DNA of 64,000 nucleotides from NCBI GenBank assembly GCA_964017235.1, contig OZ024931.1, positions 103,744,221 to 103,808,220 on the forward strand, given 5' to 3'. Origin of the DNA: Sabellastarte sp. h YS-2021. Taxonomy: Eukaryota > Annelida > Polychaeta > Sabellida > Sabellidae. How positions within the stretch are numbered: the stretch's first letter is position 1; each line of letters starts with the position of its first letter. Under the pieces are notes generated by a model, which worked only from the letters and a program-made list of their open reading frames with translations, was not told where the DNA came from and made no database searches. This document shows positions 33,376-46,651 of the stretch, one piece after another. The translations under genes and the position numbers were made by a program.

Positions 33376-33489
33376 GTTTACCAATTCACATAAATCATTT
33401 AGCATTTCATATAAAATTGAAAACTGTTTGGGTGCTCTGTTTTTGTGTGCAAAAGTCTTTTGTCTAGTTTAGGTATTGTTAAAAGAAAA

Positions 33490-33960
33490 CAAAACAGCGA
33501 CAAAAGTAGAAATGTACTTGTTGGCAGTGAGTCTTCTGATGAGGGTGAACTTCCTTAGCACTATTAGATCATCAAAAGCCATCAAAAGCATGTTGATCGA
33601 TCATTAGCTCACCTAGAAAATGCCAACGCTGCCAAATGTAATGAACAAAAGTTGAAATTTAAAAGGGGGTCCAGTGAAGGTTCTAGTGTCGCACCAGGTG
33701 AACTGACCTCATGAGATCATTATGAATTTAACTAGGGAGTTTAAATAATCCTTGTATCACCTATAATCAGTTGAACGTCTCTCAATTTGTTAGTGGCTTG
33801 CAAAAGGCATGTTAGATGAAGATGAAAATCCAAAATATAAAGAAAAAAATTGATCTTATCTCTGTGATTTATTGGAAGATGGGAATGAGCAAATGTATTG
33901 GGTCAAAGATCATGATTAAGCTTGCAGGCCATGATATTGTTTACCTTTTCAGGTAGGACC
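33490..33960 (+). pseudogene. Second YR-element gag relic
   Basis: Reading across frames I see SESSDEGELP, LAHLENANAAK, LKFKRGSSEGS, TYNQLNVSQFVSGL-like and LDEDENPKYKEKIDLI, then an L(L)EDGNEQMYW-like segment. The same blocks in the same order occur in the gag at 16.1-16.7 kb (SESSEDEGQVLP, RELEAQKG, KRGG, TYDQLTMAQWVQGF, YMGDLMED). This makes it a decayed gag of a related but distinct DIRS/Ngaro-type element. No RT or recombinase follows. Confidence 0.55.
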
Positions 33961-35743
33961 TTGTCAGTTTAGCAAAAAACATTAGGTAAGTGGAAGGTTG
34001 CACAAGCGTATTTGTAATAGTTGTCTAAGTCAGGGCAAGCTTATGAACCACCCTGAACAAGATTGCTACTTTTTAGAACATTCTCATAAGTAAGAAAACG
34101 AGCAGGTGGCTACTCAGCAGTTACTCTGAGCAGCATAAACAGATAAGGAAAAGGGGAGGTAGAGCAGTGTTGTCAGTGTCACACAGAATGGAGCCTAGGA
34201 GCCTGTAAATAGTTTTCGTATGGTAATGTAATTGTAACAATTATTGTTGCATTATAAAGAAACTTTATTTTCCTCAGATTTCTGTTTCACTTTCCTGGGG
34301 TGGGGAGACTATAATGAGTGAACCTAAAATCAGATGAAAATAAGTGTAACTCACACTAATAATTTGAGTAGCAATAAGATTTGATGAATAACCACAATTT
34401 GAAGGTAGTGTGAAACTGAATGAGTAGGTGCCTAAATGAGTACTGTATGGACTGTCCCAATAACTACTAATTGATCTTTGTAATAATGTTAGCTTTAGTA
34501 GTTTTGGTATCCATATGCACTATGTATATTAAGTCTTACTTTATAAAGACTACTTTACTGCATATGTAGGACTAGATTAGTGAAATTACTGTGCAGCTGG
34601 AGCTTTTACCAGACCATACAACACAATGGTTGGGACACTACATACCATATGTTACTTATTACAGTTATTGCCATATTTCGGAAAGATTTGAGATTGTAGG
34701 ATATAGGATTATAATGTTAACTTGCCAGGGATCAAGGTCCTTGAGGTAGATGTCAGATGTTTTTTTGAAATACTTAGAAGAAACTAATATGTTTACCTGG
34801 CCCTTTATTATATTTGATTACTCCTCTCATTACTTTACCACAATCATCTTTCCCTCTGTGTTTTAACAAAACTGAAACTTAAGGTGACACAAGGTCGTCA
34901 GGTAAAACTAAGATTCCCAATGGTTGTTGGCATGATAAACATTAACATTAATTATGATAGCGTTTTGTCCAATATACAGTTTTCGTTTATAGCAGAACCA
35001 CTGAGAATGATTGCTTTCAAATCCTAAGTCTGAAAATAAATGCAACAGCTCATCAAGAAGCTCTGCAGGCACTACTGTGGATAAAAATACAGACGTTGCA
35101 TAAATCTGAAAAACAAAATGATTTGATAAAACACAGACACCTATTACAGAAAAAAACTGTCTTAAAGAACCTTTGTAGTTTTTCTTGCTTGTGTGTCATG
35201 GCAGGTTTTTAGAGTAAAATCCCATTTCTCAGAAGTGCCACAGCAGCTAATATACACAGTTGCAGAAAAATAACATGGTTTGGAAAACTACAGAATTGCT
35301 TCTCTATTCTGATATTCTAAACTATGCTTAAACTTGAAAACATAAGTATAAAACTTTGATTTATTATTCATCCCGGATGATAAATTTAATATGTTTTGAA
35401 CTGAAAATACATCCATAACAAAATACCTTTCACCTGCCAAGGCAAACCTGTAGAGATGAACTAATGACACATTGTGATTTGGTTTGCAAGCTTTAGATGA
35501 AATCAAATGCCCCAAAGTCACAGCTTTTGAAGAAAAGTTTTTCTAGGTCTGTGACAGATATGCTTTTTTCTCCCACTGTTATAATTATTTAGCAATACCA
35601 ATCACTTTGATTCTGATCCCCCCTATCTTTTTATGTCATTTAAGGTACAAGTTTTATGTAGTAACATACAATATAAACCAACATACCACATCTCTATTTC
35701 TAACTTGTACAATCAGTATTTACAATTGTCTAAACTTGACTAA
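33961..35743. other. No gene seen
   Basis: AT-rich DNA without recognised motifs. The short minus ORF at 35288-35521 has no family resemblance. Confidence 0.4.
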
Positions 35744-36062
35744 ATCTGCCACTGTGGCCTAGAGGGTAACACACTTGTCTAGGAACTCAGAGAACGTGGG
35801 TTCAAACCCAGGTACAGGCAGATACATAGTGGTTAGGATGACCACTTAAAATGGCAGTCATCTGTCGTTGGGTCCTATCCCCAGTGGCAGGCTAAAGAAC
35901 CTCAAGGACGTTGATAAATGGTCATCCTTGAGCCTCTATCTTCCAGTTAGCGGAATGTCAGTTACTTGTAAGTTGGGGCTGTATCTGTGCAGTCGGATTG
36001 GTTAAATAGCGCTTTGAGTCCCAAAAGAGTACAAGGAATGATATACTCAAACTTTATGGATG
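35744..36062 (+). repeat. Full-length tRNA-derived SINE (family B)
   Basis: The head reads ACTGTGGCCTAGAGGGTAAC (A-box region) and GTGGGTTCAAACCCAGG (B box), with CTGCC/GGCAG flanking as in a tRNA acceptor stem. A roughly 200 bp body follows. The tail has ATAGCGCTTTGAGTCCCAAA, recalling the 3' ends that many SINEs share with L2-type LINEs. A second copy of the head starts at 63948. About 300 bp, no coding potential. Confidence 0.75.
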
Positions 36063-39000
36063 AAAATCGACTAAATGAATACAATACAAATCAGTAAAAT
36101 ACAACTGAGGTCATTTAATTTTCATGTCAGTTCCAAAAAAGCAGAAGAAAATGATTTTTAACAAATTTAGGGCTGATTGGCTCTTTTTAAGCGCGAGCTC
36201 TGGCGAGGCTCGCACTTCTAGGGATCACTTTTTTGTCTGAATTTTGGTGGAGTACAGTGATGAGTGTCGGCCTTGGTGTTCAGGCACGAAGGGGCTCAGT
36301 CCCTCAGTTCCTTCAGAGTCAGGGTACCAGTCTAGTTGTTTATTTTGCAGTGGGTATTCCTTGATCATGGCAAAACAGGTGTTTAGATTTAATTTCATTT
36401 GCATAGTCTGGTGGTTGAGTAAATATAAGGGTTTCCAAATTATAAATCAGGTGGGCCCTTGTGGTCACCTTTCCACTAAATTGTAACAAAGGCTGCTATT
36501 GGTCCTCGCTGAGGGCTCCCCATACCATGTACAACTTGCCCCTCAATCCAGCATTGTCGACCCAGCAGGAGCAAAAAAAGTAACGTGCCCATCCCAGCCC
36601 ACCCTTGAAGTAGTGTATGCAATTGGAGGCATTTCTTTAGGCTGTTCATGTAACGCACAGTTTCTGAACTTTGCTCACTCTTTCTACCTTAGTTTTACTT
36701 TATTTTATCTTATGACATGTCATTACTAGGGTGAGCTTAGAGTGTTGGACAATCTTACAGTTTTAAATTTGAAATATCTTTTTTTTATTTGCATTAGTTT
36801 TTTTATTAACCTGAAGGAGGGTTTTCAATAATATATTATATCATGTATTATTCTATGAAATTGCTTATTCACTGGTGTTTTTCGAGCCTTCCAGTCTGAC
36901 TAACTTATTTCTAAATTTATCACTTCATCTCTATGTGTGACCTTGCTTAAGTGTAATCTTAGTAATTTGACCTTATACGTGACCTTTGATCAAGGTCTTT
37001 AGTAGCTTCTCTTGTTTTACCTTTGGTCACACTGTTTCTCCTACAGGTCAAGAATTGTGACCTTCACCTTTGACCTTTGGCTCTTTCAAGGTCAGACTGA
37101 CTGGCTCACTTAACTTGGCTCATTGAGTGTTTTTGTATTGTGTGTGCTATTTCTTTGCATTTATACACTGTGTGATTCACTATATGTTGCATTTATTCCA
37201 TGGGAAATGTAAATATAGTTTAAACTTCTATTTTGTCTGTCTGAACACTCTATTCTAGCTATTAAGGTTATTACCAACATGACTACAAATGACTTATAGT
37301 GCAATGCTCAAACTGGCACAATTATGAATATTATATTCTCATTGAACAAGCAAAATACAAATTGCATTTGCATAGAACTACTCTAGAAGACCCAAGGAGA
37401 AATTTGAGTAAAATATAAACAGGTGGATTAATTAAAATAACTATGGGAGATTGTATACCAAGAATGGTTCAATTTTCTTTTTGTTAATGCTTTTACATTG
37501 GCCCAGTTTTCAGTACACATGGGTCATATTCTAAATATAACGTCTCTCTACTCAGTCTCACAGCAAATGCTGTGTAAGCAGCCAAACCCTGCAGTAGATC
37601 TCAGTTTGATCCCTGGCACTAAATGAAAGTAAACATTTTTTTCTTATCAGGCCTTATTTTATTTAGCACTTCACTTGTACTTAGGAGTTACTGTCAGTCA
37701 TGATTAGGCACATTTTTTTATCATTCTTATTTCCCTCTCATTACATTTCCGTATCTTGGCATAGTTTTGTTATCACCATGGAGAATTAACTCCATTTAAT
37801 TTCAAATTTCATTTCTCCAGTAAGAATTCTCTTGGCCGCAGCTCATTTCATAGTTTTAATTAAACCAATTTCTTGTTTTACTTTGCACTAAGTTAATATT
37901 TATGTCTTGACTGCACTCTCTTAAAATGTTTTCTGAACTAATGATAATCTCTGTATTAATGTGCTCCTATTTTCGTAATAATTATGTAACCAACATTTAG
38001 CAGGTTTTTTTAAACAATGCATGCTGATACAAAGCAAATCATATTAAATTCTAATAAGTATATACCAACACAGGTCAATGACTTCAGAGATTACAAGTCA
38101 CGTGGTTGAACTCGGGGTCAAGCCTAGTGTTTTGTAGATCTGAACATTAATGTCCTTCCTGTGTACCATATGTATATGAAGCTAGCTTGTGTGTGATCTA
38201 TCATTTTAATAATATTGATAAAATATGAAAGTTCCTTTGATTCCTTGTGAATGTGCTGACCGTGTGGATGTACCACTTTATTTCTTAGTTGTCTCACTGG
38301 GGTCACTGTTTTCAAACAAACTCTAACAGACACAATATAACTGCACCACTACATAAATAGTAAGATTCCCAGAGGCTTGGAAACTGGTGCTGGAAAAAAG
38401 TTACTTGTCTGAACAATTCCATAAACAGTCGCCATTATAATGACTTGACCCTCCAGTTCCAACTGAAATATGTCATTCTATTTTTATCTGTGCTGAAGGC
38501 AAAACAGTCAAATAACGACGACAAAATAAAATACTTTTCTGGATGTTGAATAATCTTTCCTTTTGGCAAAGTAGCTGAAAATGGCCTCTTTGAACGTTTG
38601 CTAAATTTGGCAGGTAAGTATTAAGGTGCTTGCCGGATTCCTTTACCAAAGACTTAAAAACCACATCTATGTTTCTTTAGTGCCAAAATTGAACCGTTTT
38701 TTTTCTTATACTGCTCTCTCATTGGTCGAAAATAAGGTCATATTATTAATGACCATTTCAAATCAAGGGGGTCAGATTTGAAATGGTATTAGGGGGGACG
38801 AGCTAAAATAGGATATTTTGTTTGGCATTTTGTTATTATTCATATTGCTATTGTTACACTTGCTTCTTTCATATTCTTTATTTGCATCAGTCACCAACCC
38901 TCCCCAAACCTTCATCCCGACCGTGGCTCCGCCCACCTGGTAACTGTCTTGTCAGTCTGTGTCTTATTGTAGTCACTTCTGTACTGTTACCGTCTTGTGA

Positions 39001-39199
39001 GAAAGCACTTGCAGGCCTGTCGTATTTAAGTACAGCAGCCTTACTCCACAACAAGCAGTAGAACAACACTGACTGTACTTGAAAGGAAACTGGTATGTCC
39101 TAAGCAACCAAGACCTGACGCAAGACCTGATGGGAAGTCTCCAAGTCTTTGGTTAAAGAGTTGTTTTCATCACAAGCTGGGGACACAGCAGGACAAGAT
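36063..39199. other. No gene supported
   Basis: A GC-richer patch at 36180-36650 includes a hairpin (AAGCGCGAGC / GCTCGCACTT, 36189-36217) and a 76-codon ORF without recognisable domain. 37010-37100 holds several TGACCTT/AAGGTCA words typical of repeats. 38880-39070 is GC-richer with a TATTTAAG box, possibly the promoter side of the Harbinger fragment that follows. Confidence 0.35.
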
Positions 39200-39480
39200 G
39201 TAAGAGGAAACCGACAGGCCTGTTTCATTTCACTGACTCACAGCTTGTCCGTTATGAGATCTATGTCCAGTCAGCTGACCCTGCATTCAGATGTCTCCTT
39301 TTTGGTCTGCAAATCTAAATATTAAACTCAATAAAACACAACAGGGCCTGTAGTGTCTGTAGAAAGTCTGTCTTATGTGTAGCTGGCATCTTTGCAGTGA
39401 TAAATGATGAATACAGCAACAAGTAGTGTTGCTTGGTTCCCGACTTGCAATCCCAACTCCAAAAAATAATCAGTCCAGTC
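39200..39480 (-). mobile_element. Fragment of a Harbinger transposase 5' region
   Basis: On the minus strand TTATTGAGTTTAATATTT runs into GATTTGCAG and then ACCAAAAAGGAGACATCTGAA. The same order, TTATTGAGTTTAATATT ... GATTTGCAG / ACAGAAAAGGACACAACTGAA, occurs at 59.0 kb in the second Harbinger element. A mutated version occurs at 7.85-7.90 kb. The shared junction looks like the 3' end of a 5' intron of the transposase gene. No terminal repeats or downstream nuclease are identifiable. Confidence 0.45.
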
Positions 39481-42400
39481 AGGGTAGCAACATTTTATAA
39501 ATGTAAAGGCATCCTACCTCTGCTTGACTTGGACAACTGTCGCTGGCCACACCGTCCCTCTTCATTGCAACTCCTCCTGATCCCATCACCACTTGTACAG
39601 ATACTAGCCCTAAACTCATACACATTAATCAAGAAATATGAGGACATAGGGGATTGCCTAACGTGGGATTGCCTAACAATAATTTTAAAATAAATAAATA
39701 CAGATGAAGAAGTATGAGGTCACAGAATTCACTGGCAGCCAACTACCCTTTGCCTGCCATCCCATTGCTGCTATCCCCGCTTACCTTGGACCGTTGCCCT
39801 ATCGCCCCCACTTCTTTTCAGTAAAAAATTGGCATCACTGCTATTTGAGCAGCACTGGAATTTTTCTAGCTTTTAAGAATCACCTTGCACTACTCTAGTG
39901 CATACTCATGTTTCTGATTGCTCTGCAAAAATTGTCATTGCAAAATAAATATTGGTTACCTTTTGTCCCACACACGATATTTTCTACTGCAGCTGTAATT
40001 ATTATATTGAAACAATACTAATTAAATTGTATCACCTGCAAACCCTGCTGACTTAGATTTCTAGAATTTTCTTCTGTACAGTTTTCCAATGCAGCATTTT
40101 ATATCTCAGAATATAAACACCAATGGGTTGTCTAGTTTGAATCTAGAACTTTGCACCAAAAGGAGATAAATGAAATACATCATATCTTTAATCTAGTACA
40201 AAATTAGTATATGACATTCCCCGACCCCAAAGTCAATAATAACCCAAAAACATTAAAACATTTAAACTCTGAAAACTCTTTCATCGTGGCTTTTCATCAG
40301 TTCAGCTGTAATAGTTTTACAGTAAATAACCAAAGAAAGTTCTTTTCTAGGATCCAAGCAGCAGTTAATATAAAGAGGTCAGGCAGAAGAATATTGCTGA
40401 ACCTCATATATAATGTCCTTGATGGATCACAGCAAGCCCAATTACTTATACATGTGTGATAGAACCCCAAAAAGTGATAAAAGCACTACTACTTATAGTT
40501 CACCTGGTAGAGTGTGGGCCTTGTGTGTGAGAGGCCGTCGGTTCGAATCTGGTGGAAACCGTGCTTGCGACACATGTAAAAGACTGTGGCGACTGGCTGT
40601 GTAACGAATAAACCTGCTCAACAAAGATTTACTTTAGAAGTACTGGAACAAAATAACGTTGGCTATATACATGTAAAAGATATATCAAATGTGACTTTAC
40701 CAAGATTGTAATAATATACATAAATCTTGGAAGTATCTTGACATCTCTGAAATTGTCTATCCCCCAGGTTTATGGATCACTTCCATGTTGCCCTTTAGTT
40801 GGAGTCTCCAACTTGAAGAGATGGGTTAACATAGAGAGTGTCAATTTTATATGATTTAGTGCCGTGGGAGAAGTACTACATTACACAGACACTTTGTATT
40901 TAGCAGACATATAGCAGTTATAGGAAGTTAAAGAAGTTATAGCAGTCCCATTGTATAGTAATAATTACATACATGTAATTTGCTTTCAACTGGGAAATTT
41001 TGTAAAACATCTACACTAACAGTTCGTCTAGCGTGTCGATTTGTTTGTGAAAATACTTCTCCTGTATTTATATTATTAACAAAATCAATGCATAATGCAT
41101 ATTTTATTTATTATTTTTACAAGCTGATGAAAAATGTTAACAAGTACGATAATTCCAAAATGAGGTGAAAATAAAGTTCGTTGTAAATATGTCATGATAT
41201 AAGTGCAGTCAGGCCATTATCCCTCATAAGGGCCAATGATCATACTAAATATTTAAATTATTGAATTTGGTATCAAAATAAGCCGTGTTGTGTATTGTGA
41301 ATCTTTTTAAAAAGCTGTATGTTACAGGAATGCTGCCTTTTATTTACATGAGCAAATTTTAGAAAGAAGATCAACCCACTTCATGAATCGACCCACTTTG
41401 TGCTAACCCACAGGAATGCCAGGTCAGGCTGCCCGATACACCCAAAATAAGACACATTAAACATGCATCACTCCCTTGAACCCGTTATTACACAGCATTG
41501 CATAGCATTGATTACCAGTCCTCAAATGTCACAACTCATTTCAGAAAGTAGACCAATACCCAACTAAGTAGACCAATAGCCAACTAATGTGTCAATAAAT
41601 AGGAAGTAATTGACAGTTGTGACAGATTATCCAGCTGATGTTTCGTCATTACTGGATGTTGAGGGGATATGTCCAACAGTGTTAGTACAATAATCCTGTA
41701 ACAAGGTACGGGACAATAAATGCTATATCTGCAAGTTTGTTTCATGTTGAGACACAAACATGTTGCATGACTTCAGGTGACATTATTGCGACAAAATTAA
41801 GTTGATCAGATATTGAACTGATCAGATGAAACAGAACAAATACCTGAATACTTTAACAGTATAAAGAAAACACAATCAAGCACTTAATACTCTAACTTTT
41901 TACGCCTACATTAACATATAGGTGACAAGGTATGATGATTGAGTAATATGGCAGTCATATCCTCTCAGAACAGAAATCCTCATCTCAGTACTAACCTGAG
42001 ATTATTTAAGTTGTGTCAAATTGTCTCTTTCCTGAAACGAAGATATTTAAAAAATAGATTGTGGGCAGATAATGATAATTATCTTGGACCTGTTTCTTAG
42101 ATTTTACAAGGAATCTAATGCCATCTCAATTAAAGGTTTCAAAAGTCAATTCCGCTTGGATAAACAATACTGTTTATTTATGTGCCATCAGAAAACATGA
42201 CAGGAAATCCATTTCGAGTTAATCCGTACCTTAAGGACTTCTACACAATTTTCACCTGTTCCCATTCATCTGTGCCTACTTTATTTCTTTGATGTTCCCT
42301 CATACCTCATAGTTTTCCCATTTCAGCATTGGGACCTTCACTGGAACATTTACTTTATTAAGAACACATGGTAGCTGGCATGGTAGATCACATAAATTGT

Positions 42401-43389
42401 GCAGACCTATTTAAACTAAAATAATTGACAGATGCTTTATGACTGCAGTATTCCGCCTTCTGAGAAGACTGTGGATAAGATAGATTTTTCTCACAACATT
42501 TTTTCCGTGACATAACTTTAGGATGATCTGACAGGTAACTAGCAGTTGTGGTGAGGTGTAGATATTTTACCTGTCTTCATATAGTTTATATAGTTAAGCA
42601 AACAACAAGGCATAATTTAAGCGAAATTAAGCATCAATCAGTCAGTAAACATACAATATTATCAAATGGTCCAAGACTATTCAAGACAGGAAACCCCATT
42701 ACTGACTTTGTAACTTCTTCCCTGTGTCCGGTTAAAGCCTTGTAAATCATGTGTGAATTGTTTCCAGCTGGTCCTAATGACCAGAGTTTCTCATAACGTC
42801 CCCTCATAGACTTGGTTGCCAGAATGCATTTTGAAAATCATTTCTGCGAAGCTATCATCACCAAATTTCCTAACTTTCCATGCATTCAAGGCAAGTAGGT
42901 ACTTCCTGGGTTTCCAACAAGGTGTTTCCCTGGAGCATATTTATGAAGCATGACACCTAGACGTATGTTGCTGTGTCGTCATATTTTTCTTCTACTCATC
43001 TTTCTTCCCCTGTTTCCATTGCCTTTCAAGCAGCACTACGTTTAAAATTCTAGTTGGGGCTTTGGTGCCACATCTCACTTACAATGATACTAACCTTCAG
43101 GTGGTCTAATTTATGGCATACGTTTCACACTACCCTTTCTTCGGCAGTTTGGACCTACCTCCAAAATGCTTCACAGGCCCCTTCCATTGTTCCCCTTACC
43201 TTTGCATCTTGCATTCCTCCTCACCTCTAGTTGGGCTTGGTGCTTTTAAAATTTACAAATTCTTGAAATTTTAAAAAGTTTTAACCCTGTATATACCTAC
43301 TAACTTGTACAATAAATGCCTCAAACTTCATTTTATCTCTCCCATCTAACCTCTCTGACCTTTGACCTTTGATAGTGACCTCTCTGACC
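39481..43389. other. No protein gene supported; one tRNA-like patch
   Basis: Most is AT-rich and featureless. At 40497-40560 a tRNA-like segment (TTCACCTGGTAGAGTG and GTCGGTTCGAATCTGG) can be read, but the anticodon loop would be oversized, so it is probably a SINE head rather than a tRNA gene. Confidence 0.4.
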
Positions 43390-44245
43390 TTTGAGACGGG
43401 AAACTGGTTTCACACTACCCTTTCTGTCAGACTCTATTATCATTGGTTTACTACTGTTCATTACACTACTCCTCCATCTCATCCAGAAGCTATTAATCAC
43501 AGTCAGTAGTTTGGGGTTTCATCGGATCGAAATTAACCAAGGTTTATCAACTAGTTCAGACCACTGGCCTTTACATATACGGCTATCTTAACCTTTATCA
43601 CATTCCAAGGTCATTCAAATAGCTTGACTTTGGATAACTCTACTTTGACCTTATTTCCATGTTTCCACCATTCAGATTTGTTCACTCCCCCAACTCCGTT
43701 ATGCCAAAAAGTTTAAAAGCTAATTTTACTTGTTAAAGAATAAATTAAAGTCCATATGTTAAAAGAATTAGAATTTTTAAAACCCAATAGGTGTTTTATG
43801 TGCTTATTTATATGGGACTCCCTTGGGCTGCAAGAATCAATCCGCCCATAAGGTTGACCACCCGACTGAAACAGCATTGCTGTCTATATAAATGCTGTCT
43901 ATATCATTCTTCATGAAAACAGGAAGCTACTGTTGTAGTACTGCTTGATCACTCCATGACATCTGAAACCATCTGCATTTCTACACTTCTGAGTTATCTA
44001 CAATCATGGTTTGGTCATGGTGGCTAGTAAGATGTTTCAAGTCCCAGTGATCGTTTTCAGTGTATTAAGTTTAGATCAACCCTTTTAGATCTTGGGAAGC
44101 TTTTGTAACAGAGTTCCACAGGGCTAGGTCTTGGGCGTGATATTATTGTCATTATATACTACCCCTATCAGTAAGGTTTTGGGGAAACACCCTCATATTA
44201 ATTTTCATCTTTATGCTGATGACACCTAGTTCTATGTATATCCCA
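43390..44245 (+). pseudogene. LINE relic: endonuclease end and reverse transcriptase
   Basis: STSSDHWPLHIRLS (about 43545-43590) resembles the SDH end of an AP-type endonuclease. Next comes HENRKATVVVLLDHS with ICISTLLSYLQSWFG (about 43910-44020), the 'VLLDLSAAFDTVDH' motif A region. Then VPQG-stop-VLG (about 44112-44140) and HINFHLYADDT (about 44195-44232) give motifs B and C of a CR1/L2/Jockey-type reverse transcriptase. Several stops interrupt it, and the distance between endonuclease and RT is shorter than usual, so deletions are likely. It is inactive. Confidence 0.7.
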
Positions 44246-46348
44246 CTCATTAGAATACATGTTGCTGTCTGTCACTTCTACCTTCAGTCTCAATTATTGC
44301 AAGGGATTCTTTACAGAGTATGTCTCTGAGTATCTGATAATATTCCATAGTGACTCTCATTGCCTCCCATATTCATTTTTGTCGGCCTATGTAAACGACT
44401 TGGTGTTGCCCCAACTGTTGCCGTCATCTTTCAACCTCACTCTCATTTATATTGCTCACACTGCTAACTTGTCTGCTTTGGCTTTTTACTACCTACTAAA
44501 ATAAATCATTTTAATTGCCTACACTCAACCTGTTATCTCCTGTCTAACGTTCACTCCCCCTAGGTCCTCTCACTCCTTCACAATCATTTGGCCTTCAGAC
44601 TGACCACCATCTTGTGCTCACTCCCATTGTTTTAAAATTACATTTTAACATAACCTCATTTCCCAACTGGCAAGGATTTGGTTTGAATATCAGCCGGACA
44701 TTAAAATAGCTTTGTCGGTTATTGCGTTCCAATGCCTCGTGAAATCACTCGGGTAGTTTTACTAACAAAATCTTTTTACAGTCGTGCTTAACCCGAATAA
44801 ATGGGAAAATGCAGAAACCACGGCAATTGATTTTTTCTTGAGTATATTGTTACAGTATTTGGAAGGATTGCCTTAAATCAGAAAGGCTGACAAGAGGCTA
44901 GTGGCCTTGTAACACCAAATGCACTTGTTATTCTGAAGTGATCCTACTGGCATTTAACAACAATCAGTTCCAATTTTCTTCAGTAAAATGGAACTACAAA
45001 AAATAAGAAATAGATTTGTCAAATGTAATCTTGCAACCAATACATCAACTATTGTGTTTTATACAATAGTACTGTGGAAATAAATTCACTAGCGAGAAAC
45101 AACTAAGAAGTTAGCAAAATTAAACCTTTCTTCTTATTTTATTTCATTTTTGATTGATAATAGTCATTCACAGCATTGAAAGTAACCGCAAAAATAGTAC
45201 AATGGAATGCATAAATGAAAGATAATAAATAAGATCAGAGTTAATATAGTTAGAAAAATTCGAAAGCTCATTATTTTATCATCAGTCTAGAGCCTAATAC
45301 AATCCCACAAGATGAGATATTTTGGGGAGAAATATATGATGAAAATATAGTCACAGAAATAAGTAGCAGTATCTTGTTAAAACAACCAATATCTTCTTTA
45401 ATTCCAAGTTATAACTACCCAGACTATATGGTATAGCCTGTCAACTAAGATTGTGGTTTATGTCAATATTAAGGTTACTTTTCACTGGTATGAAACTACC
45501 TCTTTTAATTTCAAAATTTGGTCTCCAAGAGGTGGCTCTGTGGAGGGGTTTGTGAACAAGAGTGAATATGCTTCATTATTATGTGTCATAAGGAACATGT
45601 GTGATATAACTAACTAAATATATTAACCACCTTACTATATGCAGGATTATATACTTGACTATGTCATAAATGTTATCGATAATCGAAAATCCATAAAATT
45701 TTATTAAGCATTAAAATATATCATAATGCACTCCAATACATACACTAATATATATATATGTTGAATGCAAATACATTACAATAATAACATTCAAAAGAAA
45801 CAAGTTATTTTATAAAATTAACCACAAGTCAAGGGGTCAAGTCAAAGGTCGTAGGGTGAAAACACCAGTGTTCAAGGTCACAACACTCCCCAAGTACTCA
45901 CACCTATCACCAAGCAGTTGCAGAGGTCACCGAGTACAAGCCCATTCAGCTGATACATAACGCAACCAAGTCGAAGCATGTCAATGGCAAAAGTCCCCAA
46001 TACCGTGAAACTGATGTACACATCTGAAAACTCTCACAATATGCAAAAAAGTTAGTAATACAAAACAATAAAATCCTGTTTGTATAGGAAATAGTTTAGT
46101 TCGCATCATAAAAGGCATCATAAAGAAATAAAGTTATTCATGTATAACATCACCCTTAAAATATATGTTGCTTATCATAAAAAAACTGCGAAATCTTACT
46201 GTTACTTAATACACTTTGATGAGAGTCCCTGGATGTGAACATTAGCTACTGGGGCGATGAATGACTGAATATGCATATCGAAGTACAAGAAAGTCAGAGT
46301 TAAGAAAAAGATGTCTGTATCAAATTTCCATCAAACTACAGTGGAATC
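44246..46348. other. No gene seen
   Basis: The first few hundred bases may be decayed 3' sequence of the LINE relic. The remainder is AT-rich, with a TCAAGGGGTCAAGTCAAAGG patch near 45830. Confidence 0.4.
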
Positions 46349-46499
46349 ATGTCAATAATATTTTCAGTATTTTTAAATCAGACAAATGTTAGACCGTTAC
46401 AATCTTTTATATTTAAAATTGTTGCAAAACCATTGGCAACAACTCAGAGGTGCCTAAAACTTGACTGTGTGGGCTGGGACAACCTGTGTCCTGACATTG

Positions 46500-46612
46500 A
46501 AAGGCAAGTTCTCCTCAGTGATCCCAAAACAAAGAATTTTATGTCAGAATTGTTAAGGGGTGTAAGTGAGCAAACTCATTTTACACTAGCTTCTAACCCC
46601 ATTAAAACATTT
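46500..46612 (+). pseudogene. Possible integrase-like scrap
   Basis: Part of a plus-strand ORF reads LLSDPKTKNFMSELLRGVSE, which resembles the 'SDrGsnFmSeLfqeV' stretch of Ty3-type integrases around the second catalytic Asp. Similarity is limited to about 20 residues, and the ORF runs into the poly-G tract, so this is tentative. Confidence 0.3.

Positions 46613-46614
<2 letters not shown>

Positions 46615-46647
<33 letters not shown>
46615..46647. repeat. Poly-G tract, 33 G
   Basis: An uninterrupted run of 33 G. It could form stacked quadruplex structures and is a common cause of assembly error; the exact length should not be trusted. Confidence 0.95.
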
Positions 46648-46649
<2 letters not shown>

Positions 46650-46651
46650 GA

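Noticed and set aside
36189-36217. Short hairpin AAGCGCGAGC / GCTCGCACTT as a structured RNA
   Set aside because: A single 10 bp stem in a GC-richer patch is too little to claim an RNA gene or terminator.
40497-40560. tRNA gene
   Set aside because: A-box and B-box-like words are present, but the anticodon stem would enclose a loop of about ten bases. A tRNA-derived SINE head is more likely.
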